A DNA stretch of 64,000 bases from Pseudoneobacillus sp052180215. GTDB lineage: Bacteria > Bacillota > Bacilli > Bacillales > Cytobacillaceae. How positions within the stretch are numbered: position 1 is the first letter of the stretch; each line of letters opens with the position of its first letter. Of this stretch, positions 8,501-16,754 are shown one piece after another. The notes under the pieces were generated by a model. It was not told the DNA's origin and did not search any database. It saw only the letters and a list, made by a program, of their open reading frames with translations. The position numbers and the translations under genes are program-made. The DNA is taken from NCBI RefSeq assembly GCF_052180215.1, contig NZ_CP197471.1:3258001-3322000 (forward strand), in the 5' to 3' direction.

Positions 8501-10186
8501 TTAAATAGATTCCTTTTGAGAAATATCAACGGACGCCGGAATCGATTCAATCGATGAAGTTGGAAGCTCTGATACATGATGTTGATTTAAGGCAACATCA
8601 AATACTTCTTCTAAATGATTAACGGTAACGATTTTTATTCCTTTTATCTCATTTAATATGGACTGCATATTTTCCATCGGAATAATAACTGTTTTGGCTC
8701 CTGCTTTCTTCGCAGCCAAGACTTTTGGAAAAACTCCTCCAATGGGTTTTACATGACCATGTATACCGATTTCACCTGTCATCGCTACGGTGTGGTCCAC
8801 AGGGATTTTATAAATGGCCGAATAAATACCGGTTGCCATGGCAATTCCGGCAGATGGCCCATCAATCGGAACACCTCCTGGGAAATTCACATGGATATCA
8901 AATGAATCAGCTGGCACACCCATGGAGCGTAAAACTGTAATAACATTTTCAATCGACCCTTTTGCCATACTTTTACGGCGAATTGATTTGCTACGATCCC
9001 CGATACTTTCTTCTTCTACTATTCCTGTTATATTAATAGATCCTTTTTCCTTAGCAGGGATTACCGTTACTTCGATTTCAAGTAATGCCCCTGTATTAGG
9101 CCCATAAACGGCTAAACCATTTACTAAACCGACGGAAGAAATTTGATTGATCTTCTTTTCCATCCGTGGGGTAAGTTGACTTGAGTGAATAACCCATTCG
9201 ATATCCTCATCTTTAATATTCATACGTTCCTCTGTGATGGCTATACCTGCTGCTGTTTGAATAATATTTACTGCCTCACGACCATTACGAGCATATGTAG
9301 ATAATATTTCAAGTCCGGATTGATTCATTTCCATTTTTACTTTGTCCGCTGCTTTTTGGGCAATAGTTGCAATTTCTTCTTGATTTAACTCTCGGAAGAA
9401 TACTTCCATACAACGGGAACGAATTGCTGGTGGAATCTCACTTGGCGTTCTGGTAGTTGCCCCAATTAAGCGGAAATCAGCAGGAAGACCATTTTGAAAA
9501 ATATCATGAATATGGTTAGGAATCTGTGGATTTTCTTCATGATAGTAGGCACTTTCTAAAAATACTTTACGATCCTCCAAAACCTTAAGGAGCTTGTTCA
9601 TTTGAATAGGATGTAGTTCCCCTATCTCATCAATAAAAAGAACCCCACCATGCGCATTTGTAACGGCACCTTGTTTAGGTTGTGGAATACCAGCCTGTCC
9701 CATAGCTCCAGCACCTTGATAAATCGGATCATGAACTGAACCAATTAACGGGTCGGCTATTCCTCTTTCGTCGAATCTCGCTGTTGTAGCATCTAGTTCG
9801 ATGAAAACAGAGGAAGGCTTAAAGGGCGACTTCGCATTTTTCTTTGCTTCTTCTAACACTAGTCTTGCCGCAGCTGTTTTTCCTACACCTGGGGGACCAT
9901 ATATAATCACATGCTGTGGGTTTGGACCACATAATGCTGCTTTCAACGCCTTTATCCCATCTTCCTGCCCTACGATGTCATTAAAACTAGTAGGTCTAAC
10001 TTTCTCTGATAACGGTTCTGTTAAAGAAATCGATCTCATTTTACGAAGTTGATCCATCTCTTTTCGGGATTCTTTATCAATAGAAATTTTTTGTGTACGC
10101 TGGCTTCGAAGTAAATTCCAAAAATAGAGACCTATAATAATCCCAAAAAACAGTTGTATTATTAAGGCAATACCTGTCCAACTCAT
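8501..10186 (-). CDS. lonB: Membrane-anchored ATP-dependent protease LonB
   Basis: LonB is a Lon-type AAA+ protease lacking the large N-terminal domain of LonA. The 561 residues begin with a hydrophobic anchor (residues 4-26), followed by Walker A YGPPGVGKT at 96-104, Walker B GGVLFIDEIGEL, and a C-terminal Lon protease domain with catalytic DGPSAGIA and GGVFPKVLAAKKAG. The ATG at 10186 has an AGGAGG site. In B. subtilis the gene is transcribed in the forespore under sigma-F; I could not recognise a sigma-F promoter by eye. It lies between clpX and lonA, each separated from it by a terminator. Confidence 0.97.
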   Translation of the reverse strand: MSWTGIALIIQLFFGIIIGLYFWNLLRSQRTQKISIDKESRKEMDQLRKMRSISLTEPLSEKVRPTSFNDIVGQEDGIKALKAALCGPNPQHVIIYGPPGVGKTAAARLVLEEAKKNAKSPFKPSSVFIELDATTARFDERGIADPLIGSVHDPIYQGAGAMGQAGIPQPKQGAVTNAHGGVLFIDEIGELHPIQMNKLLKVLEDRKVFLESAYYHEENPQIPNHIHDIFQNGLPADFRLIGATTRTPSEIPPAIRSRCMEVFFRELNQEEIATIAQKAADKVKMEMNQSGLEILSTYARNGREAVNIIQTAAGIAITEERMNIKDEDIEWVIHSSQLTPRMEKKINQISSVGLVNGLAVYGPNTGALLEIEVTVIPAKEKGSINITGIVEEESIGDRSKSIRRKSMAKGSIENVITVLRSMGVPADSFDIHVNFPGGVPIDGPSAGIAMATGIYSAIYKIPVDHTVAMTGEIGIHGHVKPIGGVFPKVLAAKKAGAKTVIIPMENMQSILNEIKGIKIVTVNHLEEVFDVALNQHHVSELPTSSIESIPASVDISQKESI

Positions 10187-10257
10187 AAATATTCCTCCTG
10201 CTTTGCGATTTCGATACTGCTATTATCTCCGAGCGCCAGTTGGAATAAACAAGAAAA

Positions 10258-10294
10258 ATAAAAAAGACCAACCTCCCATTTGGAAAGTTGGTCT
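10258..10294 (-). terminator. Terminator downstream of clpX
   Basis: GACCAAC (10266-10272) pairs with GTTGGTC (10287-10293); on the minus strand the stem runs into a long T-rich tract. It separates clpX from lonB. Confidence 0.85.
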
Positions 10295-10304
10295 CATTTT
10301 ATTT

Positions 10305-11570
10305 TTATGCAGAAGTTTTTCTTTCTTCTTCCAGAACCGTACCATCGTTTAATACAAGCTTTGGAATGCTGTTGTTTAACACTGTTTCTTTCGTAATGAT
10401 ACATTCTGTAATATCATCACGAGAAGGTAAATCAAACATAACATCCAACATAATGCCTTCGATAATGGAACGTAGACCACGAGCACCTGTCTTACGCTCA
10501 ATTGCTTTTTTCGCAATTTCTTTTAATGCATCTTCTTCGAACTTTAATTCAACATCATCAAGTTCAAGCATTTTTTGATATTGCTTCACAAGGGCATTTT
10601 TAGGTTTTGTTAAGATTTCAATTAATGCATCTTCGTCTAATTGCTCTAAGCTCGCAATTACCGGCAGACGTCCAATAAATTCTGGAATTAAACCAAATCT
10701 TAATAAATCCTCAGGTAAAACTTTTGATAACAGTTCTTTTTGGCTAATATCAGCCTGTTTATTTTCTCCACCAAATCCTATTACCTTTTGACCTAAACGA
10801 CGTTTAATAATTGGCTCAATGCCATCAAACGCTCCGCCGCATATAAAAAGGATATTGGTAGTGTCGATTTGAATAAATTCTTGGTGTGGATGTTTACGAC
10901 CGCCCTGTGGAGGAACACTTGCTACCGTTCCTTCTAAAATCTTTAACAAGGCTTGCTGTACACCTTCACCAGAAACATCACGAGTGATAGAAGGATTTTC
11001 TGATTTACGAGCAATTTTATCGATTTCATCGATATAAATAATACCCTTTTCGGCCTTTTCAACATCATAATCAGCAGCTTGGATTAGTTTTAATAAAATA
11101 TTCTCTACGTCTTCTCCAACATATCCTGCTTCTGTTAAGGAGGTTGCATCAGCAATCGCAAAAGGAACATTTAAAATTCTAGCTAATGTTTGAGCAAGTA
11201 ATGTTTTACCACTACCAGTTGGCCCAATCATCGCAATATTACTTTTGGATAACTCAACATCATCAATTTTGCTGTTAGAATTAATACGTTTATAGTGATT
11301 ATATACAGCAACTGCTAAGGATTTTTTCGCTTGATCTTGTCCGATAACATATTCATCTAAAATTTCACGAATTTCCTTTGGTTTTGGAACATCTTTGAAT
11401 TCTACTTCTTCTTCTGTACCTAATTCCTCTTCAACTATCTCAGTGCATAGTTCAATACATTCATCACATATATATACACCTGGTCCGGCTACTAGCTTAC
11501 GGACTTGATCTTGGGTTTTCCCACAAAATGAGCATTTTAATTGCCCTTTTTCATCATTAAATTTAAACAA
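10305..11570 (-). CDS. clpX: ATP-dependent Clp protease ATP-binding subunit ClpX
   Basis: ClpX is the hexameric AAA+ unfoldase that feeds tagged or regulatory substrates into ClpP. The 421 residues carry the C4 zinc-binding domain (Cys13, 16, 35, 38), Walker A GPTGSGKT at 116-123, Walker B IIYIDEIDKI, the pore loop GYVGEDV and the ClpP-docking IGF loop in QKVIGFGG. Translation starts at a TTG (11570) eight bases after AAGGGGTG; the resulting N-terminus MFKFNDEKGQLKCSFCG matches the family, so the TTG is well supported. It lies downstream of tig as in B. subtilis but has its own terminator. Confidence 0.99.
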   Translation of the reverse strand: MFKFNDEKGQLKCSFCGKTQDQVRKLVAGPGVYICDECIELCTEIVEEELGTEEEVEFKDVPKPKEIREILDEYVIGQDQAKKSLAVAVYNHYKRINSNSKIDDVELSKSNIAMIGPTGSGKTLLAQTLARILNVPFAIADATSLTEAGYVGEDVENILLKLIQAADYDVEKAEKGIIYIDEIDKIARKSENPSITRDVSGEGVQQALLKILEGTVASVPPQGGRKHPHQEFIQIDTTNILFICGGAFDGIEPIIKRRLGQKVIGFGGENKQADISQKELLSKVLPEDLLRFGLIPEFIGRLPVIASLEQLDEDALIEILTKPKNALVKQYQKMLELDDVELKFEEDALKEIAKKAIERKTGARGLRSIIEGIMLDVMFDLPSRDDITECIITKETVLNNSIPKLVLNDGTVLEEERKTSA

Positions 11571-11683
11571 TATTTTTCACCCCTTGAAGAACTTCTAACC
11601 GGATTTTAAGCAGCGGATTTTTAAGAAAAAAATGTATCTATATTATTCAATTTTTAAAAAATCTTCTTAACGTTATGTATTGC

Positions 11684-11692
11684 ATTGTAACA
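11684..11692 (-). promoter_or_regulatory. Candidate extended -10 promoter for clpX
   Basis: The minus strand reads TGTTACAAT, an extended -10 element, about 115 bp before the clpX start. No good -35 hexamer is seen. Tentative. Confidence 0.3.
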
Positions 11693-11925
11693 CATTTTAT
11701 GTTCAGACAGGAAATAATAACTCTTAGCTCATGACAATATATTGAAATATTCGGGTAGTAATCCAGGTGTTACTCTTATAGGTATGTATCGATAAATCTT
11801 CTCTTAAAAATCCACTTTAAAAAGTATCTTACGAACTAAGCTTATCCAAAATTCACTGAATTAAATCGTATGTAACAGAATTCGTTACTATGTATGTATT
11901 CTAAAAATTATTTAAATTGTAAAAA
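11693..11925. other. Intergenic stretch between clpX and tig without recognised features
   Basis: This AT-rich stretch has no convincing ORF or hairpin. The only structure I noticed is a short near-palindrome around an EcoRI-type GAATTC at 11872-11888. It completes the 11571-11992 gap, whose ends hold the clpX promoter candidate and the tig terminator. Confidence 0.4.
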
Positions 11926-11951
11926 CAAGGCACGATGGCGATCGTGCCTTG
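11926..11951 (-). terminator. Terminator downstream of tig
   Basis: CAAGGCACGAT and ATCGTGCCTTG form a perfect 11-bp stem with a 4-nt loop, followed on the minus strand by TTTTTAC. Confidence 0.9.
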
Positions 11952-11992
11952 TTTGTTTTAATGTCAAAATCTAGCTGCAGCGTATTCTATAA

Positions 11993-13270
11993 TTACTTCT
12001 TATTTTCAACAAGGAAATCAACAGCTTTTTTCAATTGTAAGTCAGCTTTTAAACCTTCTAAGCTTCCTAAAGCATTTTGGATGTTTTCAACTGTCATATT
12101 GTACATTTCAGCCATTTTTTGAAGCTCGTTTTGTACATCTTCATCAGTTGCTTCAATGTTTTCAGCTTTAGCAATTGCTTCAAGAGTTAAGTTAACACGT
12201 ACACGATTTAATGCTTCTTCTTTCATTTGCTCGCGAAGTGCACTTTCGTCTTGACCAGAGAATTGGAAGTATAATTCAAGGTTCATACCTTGCATTTGTA
12301 AACGTTGTTCGAATTCGTTCATCATGCGGTCAACTTCAGTTTCTACCATTACTTCTGGGATTTCAACTTCAGCATTTTTTGCAGCAGCTTCAACAACTGC
12401 ATCACGAACATGGTGTTCTGCTTGATGATTCTTATCTTCTACTAAACGGTTTTTAATTTTTTCTTTTAAAGCGTCTAAGCTTTCAACTTCTTCATCCACA
12501 TCTTTAGCAAACTCATCATCTAAAGCAGGAAGTTCTTTTCCTTTAATTTCATGAACAGTTACTTTGAAAACAGCTGGTTTTCCAGCAAGTTCTGCTGCAT
12601 GATACTCTTCAGGGAATGATACTTCAACATCCTTAGATTCACCAGTAGCTGTTCCAACTAATTGCTCTTCAAAACCTGGGATGAATGAACCTGAACCAAG
12701 TTCTAATGAATAGTTTTCAGCTTTTCCACCTTCGAATGCCACTCCATCAACGAAGCCTTCGAAATCGATAACAACAGTATCGCCATTTGCAGCTGTACCT
12801 TCTTCTTTTACAACAAGCTCAGCTTGACGTTCTTGAAGAGATTTGATTTCTTTCTCAACATCTTCATCCGTTACAGTTGTATCAAATGCTTCAACTTCTA
12901 ATCCTTTATAATCGCCAAGCTTAATTTCTGGCTTAACAGTTACAGTAGCTTTGAAAACTAGGTTTTGACCTTTTTCCATTTTTTCAATGTCGATTTCAGG
13001 ACGATCAACTGGTTCGATTCCTGTTTCAACAATTGCATTAGCATATGCTTCAGGTAGAAGAATGTCTAATGCATCTTGGTAAAGAGATTCTACACCAAAA
13101 CGTTGTTCAAAAAGTCCACGAGGCATTTTACCTTTACGGAAGCCAGGTACATTCACCTTTTTTACAACTTTTTGGAAAGCTGCGTCCAAACCTTTAGTTA
13201 CTTCTGCTGCTTCAACTTCTACAGTAAGGACACCGCGGTTTCCTTCTAACTTTTCCCACTTTGCAGACAT
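11993..13270 (-). CDS. tig: Trigger factor, ribosome-associated chaperone and peptidyl-prolyl isomerase
   Basis: Trigger factor binds the ribosomal exit tunnel through its N-terminal signature VPGFRKGKMPR and assists early folding. The 425 residues have the standard order: N-terminal ribosome-binding domain, FKBP-type isomerase domain (about 160-245; GDTVVIDFEGFVDG, LGSGSFIPGFEEQL) and a helical C-terminal cradle. I start at the ATG at 13270, which has GGAGGG seven bases upstream and gives the family N-terminus MSAKWEKLEGN; the frame extends five codons further without support. It has its own promoter and terminator. Its neighbours ysoA and clpX are those of B. subtilis. Confidence 0.98.
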   Translation of the reverse strand: MSAKWEKLEGNRGVLTVEVEAAEVTKGLDAAFQKVVKKVNVPGFRKGKMPRGLFEQRFGVESLYQDALDILLPEAYANAIVETGIEPVDRPEIDIEKMEKGQNLVFKATVTVKPEIKLGDYKGLEVEAFDTTVTDEDVEKEIKSLQERQAELVVKEEGTAANGDTVVIDFEGFVDGVAFEGGKAENYSLELGSGSFIPGFEEQLVGTATGESKDVEVSFPEEYHAAELAGKPAVFKVTVHEIKGKELPALDDEFAKDVDEEVESLDALKEKIKNRLVEDKNHQAEHHVRDAVVEAAAKNAEVEIPEVMVETEVDRMMNEFEQRLQMQGMNLELYFQFSGQDESALREQMKEEALNRVRVNLTLEAIAKAENIEATDEDVQNELQKMAEMYNMTVENIQNALGSLEGLKADLQLKKAVDFLVENKK

Positions 13271-13391
13271 TAAAATTCCCTCCAAAATCTATTTATCGTT
13301 ACATTAAGTATATTGGTTGAATACTTCTTGCCTTACAAGTTCATATCCATCCGCATGTAAAATATGTTATTTCACACATTACAACCACTAC

Positions 13392-13419
13392 ATTATAACA
13401 TACGTTTCCTTTCTTTCAA
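13392..13419 (-). promoter_or_regulatory. Sigma-A promoter of tig
   Basis: On the minus strand TTGAAA (13414-13419) and TATAAT (13392-13397) are 16 bp apart, and the -10 is preceded by TGT, an extended -10. It lies about 120 bp before the tig start, immediately past the ysoA stop. Confidence 0.7.
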
Positions 13420-13428
13420 CAGGCAAGG

Positions 13429-14463
13429 CTATAGAATAGGAGAAGAAATTTCTTCTAATTCTCTTAATAAAGCAATCGCCCCTGTTAATTTTCGAACATC
13501 TACCTCATATTTTTCAACCATTTTTTCAATTGTCATATGTATACCAAAATACTCTAAGGCTAAAAAATGATAGGCAGCTGCCAAAATTATGGGCTCGTTT
13601 GGCTTTCGTTCAATTGGAAATAAAAGAAAGGAGTGTCGGTCCACTATCGCTTTAATACTTTCAAAAAGTGTTGGATTATCGTGTTCCAACTCTCGTTTTA
13701 AAATGATATAAATTTCATTTATATCCGCTAAAGCAGCTATCTCAGCTAGATAGATGGGATTGATCACTAAATTTTGATGAAACTTTTCTACCTTAATCTC
13801 CTCATTGACCTGTTGTTCCTTCAAAAGCTGCAATAACATCGTTTTGATAAATGGATGCCCAGCTGAAGAAGATAAATAAGTCTTAATACCAGGCAAATAA
13901 TTTCTTACATTTTTTTCAGAGAGTTGAGCAACAGCCAAAAATTGTTCATTTAAATTTTCATATTGAAATAAATCAAATGAAATTTCTTCCTGAAAATCAT
14001 CTTCAATAGACTCAATTCCCGATTTTATGTAATCAGACTCTAGCTTTCTTTTACTAAATTCTAATATTTTTGTAAAATTGCCAAGTTTTTCAATTGGTAT
14101 TTCTTTTTCCTCAAGTAATGCTTCAAGTGTAACAACTATTTCTTGATATTCATTTAATTGAAGTAAGATCATAAGATATAAGTCAATCAATTGGAAATAA
14201 TCGCCTATACCCTTTTGGAGACATTCATTTGCTAAGTTTTTAGCATTTGAAAGGTTACCTGATTCTAAATAAGCAATAATTAAACTCAGTTCTAATTCTT
14301 CATTGTAAGAATCAAGTTCCTTTGCTTTTTCGAGGTAATCAACAGCTTCAACAAACCTCTTGTTCTTCAAACTTTCTAATCCCTTATCCAGTAATAGCTT
14401 ATCTACATTTGGAAATAGAAAAATATTATCCTTGTGTGGCTTGATGGTGCCCCGCTTTTTCAT
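13429..14463 (-). CDS. ysoA: Tetratricopeptide-repeat-like protein of unknown function (YsoA)
   Basis: The 344-residue soluble protein has TPR-like helical pairs near the N-terminus (about residues 22-90; the helix ending VDYLEKAKELDSYNEELEL) and more acidic helical repeats behind. No catalytic motif is visible. Size and position next to tig match B. subtilis YsoA. Two ATGs lie close together; I choose the one at 14463, because AAGGTGG is then eight bases upstream rather than two. A role as a protein-interaction scaffold is a guess from the repeats. In B. subtilis the leu/ilv genes follow on the far side; here a tRNA gene does. Confidence 0.85.
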   Translation of the reverse strand: MKKRGTIKPHKDNIFLFPNVDKLLLDKGLESLKNKRFVEAVDYLEKAKELDSYNEELELSLIIAYLESGNLSNAKNLANECLQKGIGDYFQLIDLYLMILLQLNEYQEIVVTLEALLEEKEIPIEKLGNFTKILEFSKRKLESDYIKSGIESIEDDFQEEISFDLFQYENLNEQFLAVAQLSEKNVRNYLPGIKTYLSSSAGHPFIKTMLLQLLKEQQVNEEIKVEKFHQNLVINPIYLAEIAALADINEIYIILKRELEHDNPTLFESIKAIVDRHSFLLFPIERKPNEPIILAAAYHFLALEYFGIHMTIEKMVEKYEVDVRKLTGAIALLRELEEISSPIL

Positions 14464-14521
14464 AAGCATTCCACCTTATTTCTACTTTGTAAGTAAGTTT
14501 AGCACGCGTATTCTTAAAATA

Positions 14522-14549
14522 CAAAAAACTCACCAAATAGTAGGTGAGT
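14522..14549 (-). terminator. Terminator of the tRNA-Arg gene
   Basis: ACTCACC (14528-14534) pairs with GGTGAGT (14543-14549), followed on the minus strand by TTTTTTG. Confidence 0.85.
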
Positions 14550-14582
14550 AAACGGTAATTGGTATGTAACTTATGGTGTAAA

Positions 14583-14659
14583 TGGCGTCCCAGGAGAGAT
14601 TCGAACTCCCGACCGTACGCTTAGAAGGCGTATGCTCTATCCGGCTGAGCTACTGGGAC
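14583..14659 (-). tRNA. tRNA-Arg, anticodon UCU
   Basis: The minus strand folds into a complete cloverleaf: acceptor arms GTCCCAG and CTGGGAC, D-arm AGCTCAGCCGGATAGAGCA, anticodon stem TACGC/GCGTA around CTTCTAA with anticodon TCT, and T-arm GTTCGAATC. The discriminator base is G and the 3-prime CCA is encoded in the DNA. It reads AGA codons (and AGG by wobble). It is a single-gene unit with its own promoter and terminator. Confidence 0.97.
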
Positions 14660-14687
14660 ATTTATTAATATTTCAAAGACATTTTTT

Positions 14688-14716
14688 ATTATATTAGCGT
14701 AGTAATAAAAAGTCAA
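14688..14716 (-). promoter_or_regulatory. Promoter of tRNA-Arg
   Basis: TTGACT (14711-14716), a 17-bp spacer and a perfect TATAAT (14688-14693) on the minus strand lie about 28 bp before the mature tRNA 5-prime end. Confidence 0.85.
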
Positions 14717-14730
14717 CACTTCTAAACAGA

Positions 14731-14768
14731 TTTTTTAAAATTCATTGAGGGAAAAATCCCTCAATGAA
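14731..14768 (-). terminator. Terminator downstream of ysnB
   Basis: TTCATTGAGGGA (14741-14752) pairs perfectly with TCCCTCAATGAA (14757-14768), followed on the minus strand by TTTTAAAAAA. It closes the gerM-rph-rdgB-ysnB gene string. Confidence 0.88.
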
Positions 14769-14773
14769 AAGGC

Positions 14774-15292
14774 TTAAGATTGTATATGAAATTCGTGATT
14801 TAGCATTGGTAACATACCTAGATTAATATCATATACATTAAAAAGGATTTTGTCACCTTCAATTTCTACTATCACATATGTTTTTTCTTTTCTCATTTTT
14901 GGTAAACGAATACTTCCTGGATTAATAAATAAGATTCCATTAATCACTTCGGCACCAAGGATATGCGAATGGCCAAAGCAAACAATATTCGCGTTAACTT
15001 CTTCCGCTCGATAAACCAGGCTCATTAACGATGACTTCACATGATAATGATGTCCGTGTGTGATGAAGATCGACTTTTGATTCATGATTTCCATTTTTTC
15101 TTTAGGAAAATCACTGCCAAAATCGCAATTTCCTCCTACCATCACAAAATCCTTAATGGCAGGGTCATCTGCTTGAAGTTCAGAATCACCACAATGAATC
15201 ATTAAATCTACTTCAGCTTGATGTTTTTCCTTAATCTTTTCTAATTCATTTGTCAGTCCGTGACTGTCACTTACTACTAAAACTCTACTCAT
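14774..15292 (-). CDS. ysnB: Calcineurin-like metallophosphoesterase (YfcE/MJ0936 family, YsnB)
   Basis: The 172 residues hold all five metal-binding signatures of the small two-metal phosphodiesterase family: VVSDSHG, HCGD, GGNCD, THGHHY and FGHSH. The natural substrate is unknown; related enzymes hydrolyse phosphodiester model substrates. I use the ATG at 15292, which gives MSRVLVVSDSHG, the family start, and overlaps the rdgB stop by eight bases. The six upstream codons belong to a TTG-initiated extension lacking a ribosome binding site. Translational coupling to rdgB is likely, since no strong site precedes this ATG. Confidence 0.92.
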   Translation of the reverse strand: MSRVLVVSDSHGLTNELEKIKEKHQAEVDLMIHCGDSELQADDPAIKDFVMVGGNCDFGSDFPKEKMEIMNQKSIFITHGHHYHVKSSLMSLVYRAEEVNANIVCFGHSHILGAEVINGILFINPGSIRLPKMRKEKTYVIVEIEGDKILFNVYDINLGMLPMLNHEFHIQS

Positions 15293-15899
15293 TTGCAGAT
15301 TCACTCGCAAAAATAGTATTCAATTCACCCTCTAATTTTTGAAGAGCTTTTGCACGGTGACTGATCGCATTTTTCTCTTCTGAAGATAACTCCGCCATCG
15401 CAAGCCCTTTCTCTAAAACGTAAAAGATCGGATCATATCCGAAACCATTGGATCCACGGCGCTCTGTTAATATTCTACCTTCACATGTTCCAAAGACCGT
15501 GTATGTTTGCTTACCTGGTATAGCTACCGCTAATGCGCAATAAAACCTCGCTGTTCTCTTTTCTTCAGGAACATTTTGAAGTTGGGCTAACACTTCATCC
15601 ATATTCGCATCATCATTTTTATCAAGACCGGCGTATCTAGCTGAATATATACCTGGCTGACCATCAAGAGCATCCACCATTAAACCTGAATCATCGGCAA
15701 TGACAACGCGGTCAAGCTTTCCTGAAACAGCCTCGGCTTTTAATTTTGCGTTTTCTTCGAACGTCTTTCCTGTTTCATCTATATCTTCTATCTCAGGAAA
15801 ATCTAATAAAGTTTTTACAGCAAATCCATGCTTTGAAAAAAGGCGTTCAAACTCTTTTGCCTTCCCCTTATTTTTAGTGGCAATAACTATTTCCATCAT
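15285..15899 (-). CDS. rdgB: XTP/dITP diphosphatase (non-canonical purine NTP pyrophosphatase)
   Basis: This Ham1/RdgB-family enzyme hydrolyses ITP, dITP and XTP to monophosphates and so keeps deaminated purines out of nucleic acids. The 204 residues carry the substrate-binding IATKNKGKAKEF start, the acidic IADDSGL segment, GSNGFGYDPIFY and the C-terminal SHRAKAL motif. The ATG at 15899 overlaps the rph stop as ATGA and has AAGGGGA seven bases upstream. The chain rph-rdgB-ysnB is translationally linked by overlapping ends and matches the B. subtilis order (rph-ysnA-ysnB). Confidence 0.97.
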   Translation of the reverse strand: MMEIVIATKNKGKAKEFERLFSKHGFAVKTLLDFPEIEDIDETGKTFEENAKLKAEAVSGKLDRVVIADDSGLMVDALDGQPGIYSARYAGLDKNDDANMDEVLAQLQNVPEEKRTARFYCALAVAIPGKQTYTVFGTCEGRILTERRGSNGFGYDPIFYVLEKGLAMAELSSEEKNAISHRAKALQKLEGELNTIFASESANE

Positions 15900-16660
15900 T
15901 TACTTTTCCCCTTTTTTGTACCTTGAATTAACTTAACGACATCCTCACCTAAAGCTGTTTTTTGATGTTCAAACAACTCCATTAATCCATTTTGAGCAGT
16001 CTTAAGCAATTCTTGCAATTGATCATACGAGAAGGTAGATTCTTCACCTGTTCCTTGAAGTTCAACAAATTCACCATTTCCAGTCATGACCACATTCATA
16101 TCTACTTGTGCTTGAGAATCTTCAATATAATTTAAGTCAAGAACGGTGTTCCCGTTTTCTAAAATACCTACACTTGTTGCCGCCAGAAAATCATGAACTG
16201 GGAATTTTGATATTGATTTATTTACTACTAGCTGATGTAGGGCTTGTACCATCGCAACGTAAGCACCCGTAATAGAGGCAGTTCTAGTTCCCCCATCCGC
16301 TTGAATCACATCACAATCAATCCAAATGGTTTTCTCACCAATCGACTCTAAATTAACAACAGCTCGTAATGCTCGGCCAATTAATCTTTGTATTTCCATC
16401 GTTCTTCCAGTAACTTTTCCCTTTGAAGATTCTCGAATATTTCGCTGACCAGTGGCTCTTGGGAGCATTGCATATTCAGCTGTAATCCAACCCTTACCTG
16501 AATTTCTCATAAAAGGAGGGACACGATCTTCGATACTTGCTGTACATATTACCTTGGTGTTTCCTACGGATATCAATACAGATCCTTCTGGGTGAATTAA
16601 ATAATTGGTTTCAATATGTATTGGTCTTAATTCCTCGACCTGTCTTCCATCTACGCGCAT
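15896..16660 (-). CDS. rph: Ribonuclease PH
   Basis: RNase PH is a phosphorolytic 3-prime exoribonuclease that trims tRNA precursors and functions as a hexamer. The 254 residues include the substrate-binding arginines of MLPRATGQRNIRE, the GRTMEIQRLIGRALRA helix and the phosphate-binding QADGGTRTASITGAY motif. The ATG at 16660 follows AGGAGG. It overlaps rdgB by four bases. A hairpin terminator lies between it and gerM upstream, so rph may be transcribed partly by readthrough or from a promoter inside that gap, which I could not identify. Confidence 0.98.
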   Translation of the reverse strand: MRVDGRQVEELRPIHIETNYLIHPEGSVLISVGNTKVICTASIEDRVPPFMRNSGKGWITAEYAMLPRATGQRNIRESSKGKVTGRTMEIQRLIGRALRAVVNLESIGEKTIWIDCDVIQADGGTRTASITGAYVAMVQALHQLVVNKSISKFPVHDFLAATSVGILENGNTVLDLNYIEDSQAQVDMNVVMTGNGEFVELQGTGEESTFSYDQLQELLKTAQNGLMELFEHQKTALGEDVVKLIQGTKKGKSK

Positions 16661-16691
16661 AACTTGTTCCTCCTAACATAAAACAATAAAG

Positions 16692-16719
16692 AAGAGGTGG
16701 CATTTACTGCCAACCTCTT
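16692..16719 (-). terminator. Terminator-like hairpin between gerM and rph
   Basis: AAGAGGT...AACCTCTT encloses a second paired GGCA/TGCC and a small loop. On the minus strand a moderately T-rich CTTTATTGTTTT follows. It may uncouple sporulation-linked gerM from housekeeping rph. Confidence 0.7.
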
Positions 16720-16754
16720 ACGTTGTCATTATATAGTATAACAAATAATTTTTT

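Noticed and set aside
10187..10260. Sigma-F promoter for lonB
   Set aside because: Expected from B. subtilis, but I could not find both elements at the right spacing.
11872..11888. Near-palindrome around GAATTC in the clpX-tig gap
   Set aside because: Arms are offset and short; no regulator or terminator fits.
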